NCBI GenBank assembly: GCA_025769875.1
Contig: JAGFNK010000057.1
Location: 62,001-126,000, forward strand
DNA length: 64,000 nt
Direction: 5' to 3'
Source of the DNA: Russula earlei
Lineage: Eukaryota; Basidiomycota; Agaricomycetes; Russulales; Russulaceae
The notes beneath the pieces were generated by a model, which searched no databases, was not told where the DNA came from, and saw only the letters and a program-made list of their open reading frames with translations. The stretch's first letter is position 1. Each line of letters begins with the position of its first letter. Below, in pieces: positions 15,355 through 25,764 of this stretch. The position numbers were made by a program, and so were the translations under genes.

Positions 15355-17219
15355 TACAAGAACTGAGCGCAACCTACCTATTACTTTATTACTTCTTTCG
15401 AACGCGAGTCGTTAGCTCCTGGATTCTTCCCCCCCCCGTCGTCCCTCTGTACTTGGTTTACTTTTGCAGATTTTGTGATTTTCACCGATTCGTTGGTTCA
15501 AACTTACCTGTCAATCGGACCGTTTTGAAAGGCATTCGCTTTATAGTATCTACCTGCCCAAGAACAACAGCACTCAAGTTGCCGTCTGACCTCACCTACG
15601 TCCCCTAACCTTTCTTCGTGTCTTCCCTTGTACCTTACGTCTCAAACACCAGTTACAGTAAAACTTGTATGTAGTACCTAATCACCAGTCTCGCCCTGGT
15701 TCTCCCAATACCCTTCTTTTTACGTCTTGCAACGAGCTTTTTTTCTTCCGGTCTGAGCTGTCAATTCCCTCCAGGGGTGCATATTGGGTAACTTTACGTC
15801 CCTCCTCTCTCTCTCTTTGGGACGACCGTGCATGGCGTGTAAGCCGATAGACAGCGCGGGATGTCCCTCGACTGGTACGCCGATGGTCGGCTAAGGTGAT
15901 GTCGATATGTTGAGTTGGATCAGCCGCGGCGTACGGAGCAGAACATCTCGAAGAGTGTGGTTGCCACTGCGAATGACTGACCTGTCTGACGATTGGCAAA
16001 AGATAACAAACAGCCCAGTATCTTGCGGCCCACCAGCGCCGCATCACCATTATTTTCTTGCGCACACGGCACCTTCCCTCTGTGGCGGGCCATGATCACG
16101 ATCACGATCATGATCTTTTCAACCTACGGCACCCACCCAACCTCCACCGCAGTCCTGCGTCCTGCGTCGTGTGCTGCGGGACCAGAACGCCCACTCTCTG
16201 CGAATGGCGTGAACGAGAGAGAGGCCAATTCTTCGCGACGCCCATGCCGCATTACGCCCATGCCAACCGCGCGCCGCAAGATGGGTGTCAAACGCACAGG
16301 TGACAGATTTTCTTTTTCCACCCTTCGTCCCTCCCTCGCCGGGCGCCAGCCACAGACAACCCACCCCGCCCCACCCTGGTCGAATTTGCTTCTGGCGATG
16401 AATTGCAAAAATGAAATAAAAAATGTAGAAGCGTAAAGGGAAGGCGGCGTAGGGCGCACTTCGTACACGATGGGCCGGCGCGAGGGGAGACAGGGGGAGC
16501 CTGAATCGGATGATCGTCACGCGTCGACGAGAAAAAAATAATCCCGATACGATAATTCGAGAAACCACGAATCATTTCATTTTCGATTTGATCTACCCAC
16601 CCCACCCATGGACACAAACAACGTATCGTTCAGTTCACCACGACATTGCCATTCGAACCAAAAGGCCACCGGTAGCCCCCGCCCGCGCAATGTTTTCGTT
16701 AGTACATGACATGCACACCATGCGGTTACGGCGTTTCGAAAAGCGGTTTCTCTCTCTTTTTTTTTCTTTTTTTTCTTTATAACGGAAAGCCAAAAAAAAC
16801 AAAAAACAAAATCAAGGACTCTACGCCATACGCCTCCACCCCTCATGTGATCCACATCATTTCGCACCGAACCTCTCACGCAGCGACCGGGTGTTACAGT
16901 GTCGCCGCCCCGCCGTTTTTTTTTTTGTAATCTATTGATCGATGAGATGGGTTCGGACAGGACAGAAAACACGCCAGACCCTGGGCCACGTTCCTGTCGT
17001 GGTCTTTCCTTGTTGGATATATTTTATATTTTCTTTGATTCTTATAGAGAAAAGATAGATCGTGTGGCGAGAAAACGGAGAGAGGAGGCGGAGGGAATCG
17101 TGTTACGAGATTTGTGGATAGAGCTATCAAGGGCGAATGTGTTCGAGTTCGAGTCGAAATGATTGCGTGTTGTACGAGGTGCGAGATGTCAGCGTCGTCG
17201 TCGTGCCAATTGATATATC

Positions 17220-17256
17220 CATCATCATCATCAGCATCATCATCATCACCCATCAT
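17220..17256. repeat. ATC trinucleotide microsatellite
   Basis: Imperfect run of ATC triplets interrupted by one AGC, within the low-complexity spacer. Seen directly. Confidence 0.8.
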
Positions 17257-18027
17257 CACGTCCAGCGGCACCTTCACAACCGTCTGTTTCCGTCTGCTTC
17301 GCTTCCTGGATGGCCCCTTCCTTCTCCTGTTCATCCCATCCATCTTGATTTCATTTCATTTTTTATATTTTCATCTCGTAAATCATCGTCCTCTTCTTCC
17401 GTCCCTTCTCATCTCGTCTTCCTTCAAACCTTCAAAACGAAACATGGAATAGGAAAAAGGGGGTTTTTTTTTTGCCACACCCACACTGTTCTCCCTAGGC
17501 TTCCTTATTTTTTGGGGCTAAAAAAATATTACTTGTTTGGCCTTGATCTTTTTCCGTCCTTTTTCTCTCCCTGACTTCCGCGTCTCCGTGCGTGACCGGG
17601 ACCGGCTAGAGGGAAGCTGGATGCGACCCGCACAGTACTGATGTGATATTCTTTCTCAATACACTTTCAGCACGCGGATCATCCCCGGCCCGGGAGCTTG
17701 AACCGTTTGCGCCGACCCTACCTACCGATCGCCCACCGATCGACGGCCTGGTGCAACGTCCCGGCGCGCCACCACCCCCACCGCCAATGTTGGGGGCCTG
17801 GGGGCGGGTGGCTTGGCAGTTTCGGAGTCGGAACCATTTTTTTATTTTTATTTTTTGATTGAAACCCCAAAGAAAGGGAAGTTGGGTGGTGATAGCAGGA
17901 AGAGAAGAGCGCCCCCGCCCCCGCCCCCCCTTCCTTCAAGCAAGGAGTGAAGCGAAGCAAAGCCGCCGCCGCCGCCTACGGGTCTGCAGATAGAGTCCGG
18001 TTTCTCCCCCTCCCCCCTCTCCTCCCC

Positions 18028-18075
18028 GATCCCGATCCCGATCCCTCCGAGTCCGAATCCGAGTCCGAGTCCGTC
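18028..18075. repeat. Hexamer microsatellite (GATCCC)n then (GAGTCC)n
   Basis: Three direct copies of GATCCC are followed by four to five near-copies of GAGTCC/GAATCC, reading as alternating Asp-Pro and Ser-Glu codons in translation. Seen directly in the sequence; no coding context supports it. Confidence 0.8.
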
Positions 18076-18206
18076 TCTCCCTCTTATCGCCCATCCAACA
18101 CCCACACAAAGCCACCGATATCGCCACCGCTGCTGATGTGGCGTTGCAAGGCTGGTTTCAGGGGTGGCACGAACCCTTAGGTTTTACCAAAGGCTTAGCT
18201 GACCAC

Positions 18207-18233
18207 TTTTTTTTTTTTTTCTTTCTTTCTTTC
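18207..18233. repeat. T14 homopolymer plus CTTT tandem repeat
   Basis: Fourteen T followed by three CTTT units. Such tracts are prone to slippage and to base-call errors. Confidence 0.8.
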
Positions 18234-18925
18234 TCCTGCCCTGCGACGACATTGTGTCTGTCCGATTGTGCCAAGAAATAACGAACGACACGCCGCGTCC
18301 CTACCGGACTAAAAGGGTTAACCTGTTTACGAAAGCCACGGCATGGGCATGGGCAGGGCGCGGGGGGCTCGTATGAAAGAAATGAAACTTTTGAGCAAGT
18401 TCTGCGGCCTATCCCAAGGAGAGAGCACATCATGACATTCAGAATGCGAAACGATACGTATATATACGTATGGATAACTACGTATAGATATCATCAGAGC
18501 AGAAACGCTAACGAAGGTCCGTGCAGATGTAAACAAAGAGATCAGAGTCGTGTCCGTGGGGGGTACCAAATGCGGCGGGGCAAATGAGCGCCAATATGAG
18601 AGGAAGCAATTAAACGGACAGATTTTACTAACTAATAACGAACGGGTAGGCGGTACACCTCCCCCCTCTTCTCACGTAGTGGCAATCGAATAAGTTAGCC
18701 GAATAAATATCAATGCAAAGATGACAACTGGTATGCCAATAAATAAATAAGTTTACCATGCTGGACGTTGCGAGAACGGAACAGAACATTATGCCGAGGG
18801 CGATGTTACTTCCAAGTACTAATCCAGTCCAATCCTGAAAAGGAACGCGCGAGATAGAGCAGGCCGGAACCAGGATAAACCCCCCCTTCCCCCCCCCGCG
18901 GGGTGTGCCGGCTAGTTTCCAGGGT

Positions 18926-20101
18926 TCATCGAGGGGGTGGCGCTTGCTCCTGGGCTGTTGCCTGTGGTTGGGGAGAGTCCTCGTCGCTGTCTTCGTCGCC
19001 TTCGCTCTCGCGAGCCTCGTTTCCCGACTGCAAATGCGTGCGTGCGTGGCGACGCATGTTGCTCTGCACGCTGAACGTGCGGTCGCATCCCTCGAAGGTG
19101 CATTTAAACGCTGTGGCACATAACCTTGTCAGTCCGCGGGGAAGATTAATACCACATATGAATGGAAGCTTCACGACGTTCGCCCGTGTGGCTGTGAACG
19201 TGGATCTGGAACGGCCGACGGGGATTCAATTTTCCTCTTCCTTGACGTATAAACGAAAAAAGTTTAGGAAGCGCACCTTGAGGCTGCTCGGGCGAGTGAA
19301 ACCCTTTCCGCAGTATTGACACTCATATTTGGCCGACGGTTGATCTGGGCTTACCAGCCCTGATGGGATGACGGAGCTGGAACTTGAATATGATGGGGCC
19401 ATTGGTCGCGGGTACGGGTAACCCGGTGGGGGGGGCTCTGGACGTAGAACCGGAGGGATGGCTTTGTTGCAGCGGCTGCGGTGGCGCGGGTGGAGCGGGT
19501 GGTGGGTGGTACGGGAACTGCACCGGTCCGCGCGTAGAGTCGTAGGCGGCGCGGTTAGACGCGGCAGGGGGTGGCCGCATCGTGTCATGTAATTCGGGGT
19601 GGAAAGAAACGAAGGGGCGTGCAGACGACGTGGGATTGGCATAACCAGCAGGTTGAGGGCGTTGCGGTGAATGGTATGTCGCTGTCAGCGGTCGAAACTG
19701 AGCATGACCAGCCGCGTGAGTGTGTCCATGGCTGGAGGCGTAATTACCTCGGCCCTGTTCGCCACGAAATGTATTTTCGTCTGGTAGTGCCAGTTGATTG
19801 AAATGTGATGAAGGGGAGTAGTGCGCGGGGGTGGCAGAAGCACTAGGAGGTGGAGGTTGGGACAGCTCCCCTGAGGTCCGGCGGTCAGTGAAGGGTGATT
19901 GCCGCTTCGAAGGGGGATGAACTCACTTCCGAAAAGATCCCGGATAGGAGGAAGCGTGGGGCGATCGTCACCACGGCGTGTCTCGTCTTCAGAGGTTGTG
20001 CGACGCATCATTTGGGAGGTGGTGTTGGTCGGTGGAACGATAGTATGACCACTTCTGAGAAGGGAGGGAGGGACGACAATCAGGTCGTTCAATCGCGGCA
20101 T
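18926..20101 (-). CDS. C2H2 zinc-finger transcription factor
   Basis: Probable DNA-binding regulator with two adjacent C-terminal C2H2 fingers. Finger 1 is YECQYCGKGFTRPSSLK with an intron before IHVHSHTGER; finger 2 is FKCTFEGCDRTFSVQSN followed by MRRHARTH. Both keep the C-x2/4-C-x12-H-x3-H spacing. Upstream exons give PTLPPIRDLFGRELS, a motif common near the N-terminus of basidiomycete C2H2 factors, then Pro-rich disordered sequence (FPYHPPPAPPAPPQPLQQ). After finger 2 comes an acidic Glu/Asp/Ser tail ending QEQAPPPR with stop at 18926-18928. The start chosen is MPRLNDLIVVPPSLL at 20101; a longer open frame reaches 20239, so the start is uncertain. Target genes cannot be inferred. Confidence 0.8.
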
Positions 20102-21236
20102 CAAATAAATAGGTGGGTAGCTCACGCAGAGGGTGACCTGGATGTGACTGCCACGGGCGCAGCGCGACGGTTCATCAGAGAGTGCACTGAAAAGCGAGGA
20201 TGCTGCGAGAACGTGAGTGGTGTTACTAAGGTAGCCCAAATGACCGCTGCCTGGACACGGTCACCAGGAAGGGTCGGAGAGTGTGCAATGCAACAGCAGG
20301 TTGTGATCAGGGGGACCGGAACGAAGAGATGAGGGTTATTGAGTGTCGAGTTTTAGAGGCCCGCGGGGGGGCGTTTCGGTCATTATGCATGGATCGAAGC
20401 AAACAGCAAACAAGAGCGCGTTTCTGCCTAGGCGAAAAAAATATAAGCGAAACAATTGTGGAGAGGAAGTTTCCCGGAGGGAGATGGGCGTGACGCCAAT
20501 CATGAAAGCACGCGAGCGAGTTGGCTGGGCCGGGCCTAAATTTGGGATCCCACATTGTCCTCCGCGAGTGGAAGAGTTACAGTAAATGATCGGCCATGGA
20601 TCAACAGGCTAACTGCCTTCCCATGCCGCAGTTGCGACGGATTGTCACATCAAATATCACTAAACGACGACGATGCTGGGCTTGCTGTGACCGACCCTGT
20701 TGGTCACCATGCTGCCCAGTAATGTGTGTGGGTGTTGGGGAAAGAAATATAAAATAAAAAATAAAAAAAAGAGGCTGTGTGTGCGCGGTTCATTAATAAT
20801 ATTTCATAGATATCTCATTCATATTCGTGAGCCGGTGCCGCCAAAGAATCCGCGTCCGATCGGCGTGTGCGCAAATGTCATTTTAAAATACTTTTTCTGC
20901 ATGTGTGCTACCCCCGCGGGCTCCACGAACACGAACGAAGCAAGGGCGAACAGGACAGCAGGCAGCAGGGGAAGGGTAAAACGGAAACGGGTTCTGGGAA
21001 AGGGAATCCGACACGCTCTTTCCGGGTGGCCAACCCCGCCACGTGCTTGATGCGGACCTCTTGTCGCCGCTCCCCGCTGCGATGCCGCCTTGCAGCTTGC
21101 GGCCCGCGCGCGATTCGCTCCGCATTCTTCTTTCGCGTGCAACGATAAGGATTGAGAAAATACGATAAGAACATCTCGTCGCCGTCAGGTGGTTCCGACG
21201 TGACGGCCTCCGACCCCCGACGCAGCGAACGGTCCG
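20102..21236. other. Intergenic region upstream of the C2H2 gene
   Basis: About 1.1 kb that must hold the promoter of the minus-strand C2H2 gene and the 3' UTR of the BolA gene. Includes an A/T-rich patch near 20745-20830. ORFs here are short and unrecognised. Confidence 0.45.
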
Positions 21237-21773
21237 TCAAAGAGTGCCTTGAGGCGTACGTGCCTCCGCCTTGAGGATTTCTGCTTGCGTTTTCGTATTC
21301 AGCGACAAGGCATGCAAGCCATTTTTCAGCTCCTCCGCGAGCGCAGTATAGATCATCCGGTGACGCTCCATCGTCGTCTTCCGAGGTCGTCGGACATGAG
21401 ACATGCACCAGGTAGGCAATTCATGGCCCTCACCTTGTCCACAAACACCTCCGAGACAACTTGAATGGAGAAATCTGCGGCGTCACACGAGTCTCAGGCG
21501 GGATAGATTCGTTGGGCTATACGCCGAGCTTACGAGATTCCCCATTGCCACCGTTTTGTGAGCGCATGGCGGTATGGTGCCTGTGCTGCCACGAGTCGTT
21601 CGTGATCGTCAGGGTGGATGGTCGGAGGAGACTGGTGAGCTGAGACGACGGGTGAATCAGCACCGCGCAGTATCGGCGGTTGTGCGACGTGCGACGCAAT
21701 CATTTCTCTTTACCTTGCTACGAATGGCCCCTTCGATCGGTCCGTCGACGGGGCCGCCCGCTGCTGTGGTCAT
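21237..21773 (-). CDS. BolA-family protein (BOL1-like)
   Basis: BolA proteins partner with monothiol glutaredoxins in iron-sulfur cluster delivery and iron regulation; Bol1/BOLA1 is mitochondrial. The start MTTAAGGPVDGPIEGAIRSK (ATG complement 21771-21773) is followed by an intron, then LTSLLRPSTLTITNDSWQHR, HHTAMRSQNGGNGES, then an exon HFSIQVVSEVFVDK, and finally MERHRMIYTALAEELKNGLH with ALSLNTKTQAEI, ending RTPQGTL and a stop at 21237. These match the BolA order: helix, LTITNDSxxHxHH, RSQNGGxxESHFxIxVVS, RHRxIY, ELxxGLHALxLxTKT. Four exons. Family is firm; the exact paralogue (BOL1 versus BOL3 class) is inferred from the HRHH segment and is less sure. No targeting peptide is obvious. Confidence 0.88.
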
Positions 21774-22111
21774 GATAAATCGTTGACGGCCGTGAAACAG
21801 GAGGGATGAGTTCATCCGACGAACGATGCGTCGCATGCGTGTTGCACAATCGGTCCGCTTGTCTCTCCGTCTTGTCTTGCCTTGCTTGTGTCGTGATAGT
21901 TACAAGGTTCGAGGGTGCCCCTGCCCGAAAATCAACGCCGAAGATGGCCGAGCTCGGCGGTGGCTGCCTAGCGAGTGGCGAGCGCTGTTTGTCCCATCCG
22001 CCGCACTGCGGGGACCTTGTCGACGGATCACTCTCATCAGTTTCACGTGTCGCCCCTCGCTCCGCCCCGTCAATGTCGCCTTGTGACGATCTAGCACCAG
22101 GAGAAAGGGAA
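21774..22111. promoter_or_regulatory. Divergent promoter between BolA gene and unknown gene
   Basis: A spacer of 338 bases between divergent start codons, expected to serve both genes. No specific motif is claimed. Confidence 0.5.
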
Positions 22112-23749
22112 ATGACGACCAGACAGGTTGCCCTCGTCGACAGCGCCTTCGAAGAGGGTCAGTATGAGTCGGGCATCGCCATGCTCGAGGACCTCTGCTC
22201 GCCAACCGTGCACCCATCCAAGTAAGTGCATCCCCTCCTCCCCTTACCTGCGGTGCGTTACCCTCTCGCTTTTTCCTCATCCTCGTGTCAGGTCACACGT
22301 CCGTCAATTACTCTATATTGCTCTCTATCCACCTTCACATGCTCCGACGACGGGCAATTGCCACAAAACCTCTCAAGAATCGCCCTCGAAATTCTCCTCT
22401 CGACACGCGTATTCCACGCTGTTGCCCTCTCCGACCTCCTCCCAGCTCGCAAAGCGCACGCTTCGTGTCCTTGCGGACGTAAATTCACCTGCTTCCTTGC
22501 TCCGTGCCTTGCCCGCTTATCCTGATCCAACTGGTGCTGATGATGCCCCTCCTCACTACCCTGAGCTTCCCTCGGATGTGGACTCTTTCGTCGCTTCGGA
22601 AGCAGTGCGGTTCAGAAATTGCAAGAATTGCTGGAACATCCTCAAGTCTGGCTTTATCAGCTCCTTGGTCGACACCTCTTCCGCCGTCCCTGCGAGTCCT
22701 CGAAAGCGGACGCGTGGAAACGCTACGGCCACCAAGCGTGACCATTTAGACGAAGAAGCCTCCTCTTTGGTGGTGGGCGAAAACGCATGGCCCGTTCTTG
22801 ATTGGCTCTTGGTTCTTTTCGAGAAGGATGAACTCATGACCGAGGCTTCTCGACAACGGAGTAAGCATTGTCTCATGCGTGTTTTCCTCGTGGGCGAGAA
22901 TGTGACTGAACGTCTCACGTGGAGCTCGATATTCACCTCTCTTGCTGGGACAAATACCACCCACGAGGAGCGACTCGGGGTCCAAATGGGACGCGAACGA
23001 TCCTCTCGAGGTTGTATTTCATTGCTTCGAGCAGCAGGACGAATCGCGGCGTGCCATGGGAGGCCGTTTGCTGAACCTCGTTTGTACCACGAATTTTTCG
23101 CTCTACGCGTGGGCTGAGTCGTTTTTTTTTTTTTTATCAGCTCGTCAACCTTACTTCGACCAACCTTTTCGATCTCCCCCTCTTCATGAATCTGCTCATT
23201 CCGCGCTTGCCTTTAGGGGCCTCAGAGCTGCGTGATCTGCTTTTTGGCCTGTCTTCCACTTGGACGCTTTGCAAATTCAAAGTGGCATTATGCCAACGAT
23301 ACTTAACCCGTGCTTGCGTTGGAAGCGGCGTGTCAAGGGGCAGGGGCAGGCCCCGGGCGCAGCCTCGCCCGATTACCGCGCGAAAAAGTGCCTCCAAGCA
23401 AGGCGCGACTGTGCCCACAACGCCGCATTCAAAGCCCGAGATTGCGCCGTTATCATCAAATCAAAGCCAAAACACCCTCCTTCCTGCGGCGGAGATTTTA
23501 CACCTCCTCACTATGAAAACAGACGCGAGCGCGCTCTCGAAAACAATTAAATTCGATCTCTTGGTGACCTACGGTATCTTGCAGCATCAGACGCCGGCGG
23601 AGGACAAAAGCCGGGACTGGACGGAGATGTTACAGAGCGGACACGTGGAGGAGGCTGTCAGAGATATATTTGGGGTCTCCGAGGGCGACCAGCCCTCCGA
23701 CAACACTTCACAAAGGATTTTGCTCAGACTGATCGCCACTTGGCGGTAG
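22112..23749 (+). CDS. Unrecognised multi-exon protein, probably helical repeat
   Basis: Not assigned to a family. The start MTTRQVALVDSAFEEGQYES (ATG 22112) leads via an intron with donor GTAAGT to KSHVRQLLYIALYPPSHAP, then SQLAKRTLRVLADVNSPASL, LRALPAYPDPTG, SDVDSFVASEAVRF and ENAWPVLDWLLVLFEKDEL. Another intron leads to RYSPLLLGQIPPTR and DPLEVVFHCFEQQDESRR. A T14-containing intron near 23150 precedes LVNLTSTNLFDLPLFMNLLI, PRLPLGASELRDLLFGL, and a basic linker; the C-terminus is DWTEMLQSGHVEEAVRDIFG ending LLRLIATWR with TAG at 23747-23749. Leu-rich amphipathic helices suggest an armadillo/TPR-like fold (inference). Exons join in good phase, which argues for a real gene. The junction near 22330-22400 is less certain. 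Confidence 0.68.
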
Positions 23750-25764
23750 ACTCGTCGCATGGCCAAGCAATTTCAATGATCTCCGTCGCCTTCCAGGTGA
23801 ACGCAAGGCCTCGCCGTCATCCTGTTCCGAGTCTCTTTCATCGGATCGTCGAGCTTTTCCCTGACCCGTCTCTGCAGGTGGCAGGATCGAGCGAGCAAGA
23901 TCTCAGCGATGCGATGAACCCTCTGGCCCGCGGCGATTCTCATATCATTCATCCCGTCAGTTTATCTTGTGCCGTGTCCGAAAGGGCAGCGGGTACCGCA
24001 ACGATCGCTGCGACGTGCAACCTCGCCATGCAATTCAACTCGTATATAGTGCCTCGTGTATGCTACATCGCAGCCAGAATACGCAAGTCTGCGCCACGTT
24101 GTTGCCGTGCAGTCAGTGTGACGTGTTACACGCAGCCACCGGGCGATCCTATCGTCATTTTGACTCGGATGGTAGGGCGCCTTTGAAGAGACGCCCGAAA
24201 GGTTATTGTCATTTCACAGGAAGTGTTTACCCCTCCTCGCATGACCCTCATGCTTGTCATTCCGATATTAGGGTGGCTTCTACGGTAGCGTTGCGAGCGC
24301 GGAAGCGGTGAGGCAGAGAGCTCGCGCCGAGGAAATTTAGATCCACCCAAACGATTGTACCACGGTCCCATCGCCGCCACTTCCCGCATTTCAATCCCAT
24401 TCAGTGGTGCGCGCAGACAGTTTCCGGGTTTAGTTTCACACCGAGTCGTCGGATGACCGTGTTGTTCCGGGGAGAGACGACTTCTGCGACCATTACAGGG
24501 ACCATTGCGACGGGCACTGACTTATGTGGTCAGTCGCCAACGCACTTGATCGCGCTGATCGATCAGGCATCAAGGAGGCTAAGCGAGGGTTCAGGACCAT
24601 CAAGCTCCTCCGTAGCGGTGCTGTGCCGCCTTCACTGAGATGACCAATATAGAGATGACTTGTATTCAAATTTTCATTTTCACCACCGGCAATATCCTCT
24701 TACGTAGGGCCGGTCTCCTGCAGCAGCAGCGTGAGCGATGGTAGTTCGGCGGAATCCCAGCTGGGTGAAGTGTGTGCAAGTCTCCGGGGCGCTTGGTCAT
24801 CGGTGTCGTTGTCCGCCGGACGTCATCATTCGTCCTGAGGGCACTGGACGAATCGGAGCGTGCGTGCGGTGCGTGTCCGCGCGCATGAAGGGAGTGGTGG
24901 GGACAAGGTCACGCACGCAAAGGTTACGGAGGGGGATTACCGAAGAGGCTTCCGTGGGCTGGCTGATCGCGGTCAACGGTTCATTGAGAAGACTCCTGGC
25001 GCTGTGGCCCCACTTCCTTCCTCTTTCACATTTTCCCTTGCTTCGAGGAGAGTCCCTTTCTCTGCGCGGTTTCCCATCTCAAACCCTGTTCATGGCATGG
25101 GCACAGGTACGGTATGTTGGAGTCGTTGACAACGGCGCTCCCACAGACACCTCTGTTGAGGGCGCCAGCAAAGGATCCCGACAAAATTTGGGGTCGTTCC
25201 TCCTTCGAATGCAGACAGACAATTGTATCGAGAATTGGTCCCGAGATGATTCGCACTACAGGCTCCACAAAAAGTGTTCCTGAGTCGGAATTTTTCTGAG
25301 ACCCGAGCGCGACTGAGGCTGACCGCGCTTGTTCTAGGCCCAGGCCCGTGGGCTCATGTCACCAAGCTCTCTCTCTATGTTGCGAAGCCTCCCAGACAAG
25401 TAGGTTCACCTGGCCGACTCCGCTGAGAGAGGAATGAAGCGGAGAGGGAGAACGTCTGCGGTTTGATAGACTTCATCAGGAAAACTTGTATGCCGTTCAG
25501 CCAGCGGACCTGTTATGCCGGAATGACCGTCCTTACTCGGCTGGATGTAGGTACTGTATTAAATTATCAAATAAGTTTAATCCCATTCGCGATGGGCTGA
25601 CGAATCAGTGAATATTGGCGCTAGAGACGTCACTGGGTATGGTAATATGAGACCGACCTTGGGAGAGCAGACGTGGAAACTTGATAATCATCTACAAGGC
25701 GTTTAATCGATAACGGGCATTACTACTCAGAAGCCGATAACGATGGATGACTGGAATAGTAACC
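23750..25764. other. 2-kb region without recognised gene
   Basis: The longest open frame is 181 codons (24738-25283, plus), with Arg/Trp/Cys-rich non-conserved character. No exon chain, no RNA gene and no repeat family were identified. It contains the 3' ends of the flanking convergent genes. Confidence 0.45.

Larger units (their letters stand above)
15355..18925. other. Low-complexity spacer between two convergent genes
   Basis: A 3.6-kb stretch with no gene-like exon chain. It holds many homopolymer and simple-sequence tracts: an imperfect GATCAC/GATCAT array at 16091-16115, ATC triplets at 17220-17256, CCGATC and GAGTCC hexamers at about 18028-18075, a T14 run at 18207-18220 followed by CTTT repeats, and C-runs near 18880-18900. 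The many ORFs are shadows of skewed base composition. It lies between two 3' ends, where long spacers are not expected. Confidence 0.6.

Noticed and set aside
16119..17343. Cluster of overlapping ORFs in the low-complexity spacer
   Set aside because: Generated by homopolymers and simple repeats; no consistent protein on either strand.
24738..25283. 181-codon plus-strand frame
   Set aside because: No recognisable domain, Arg/Cys/Trp-rich composition, and no exon partners or family resemblance.
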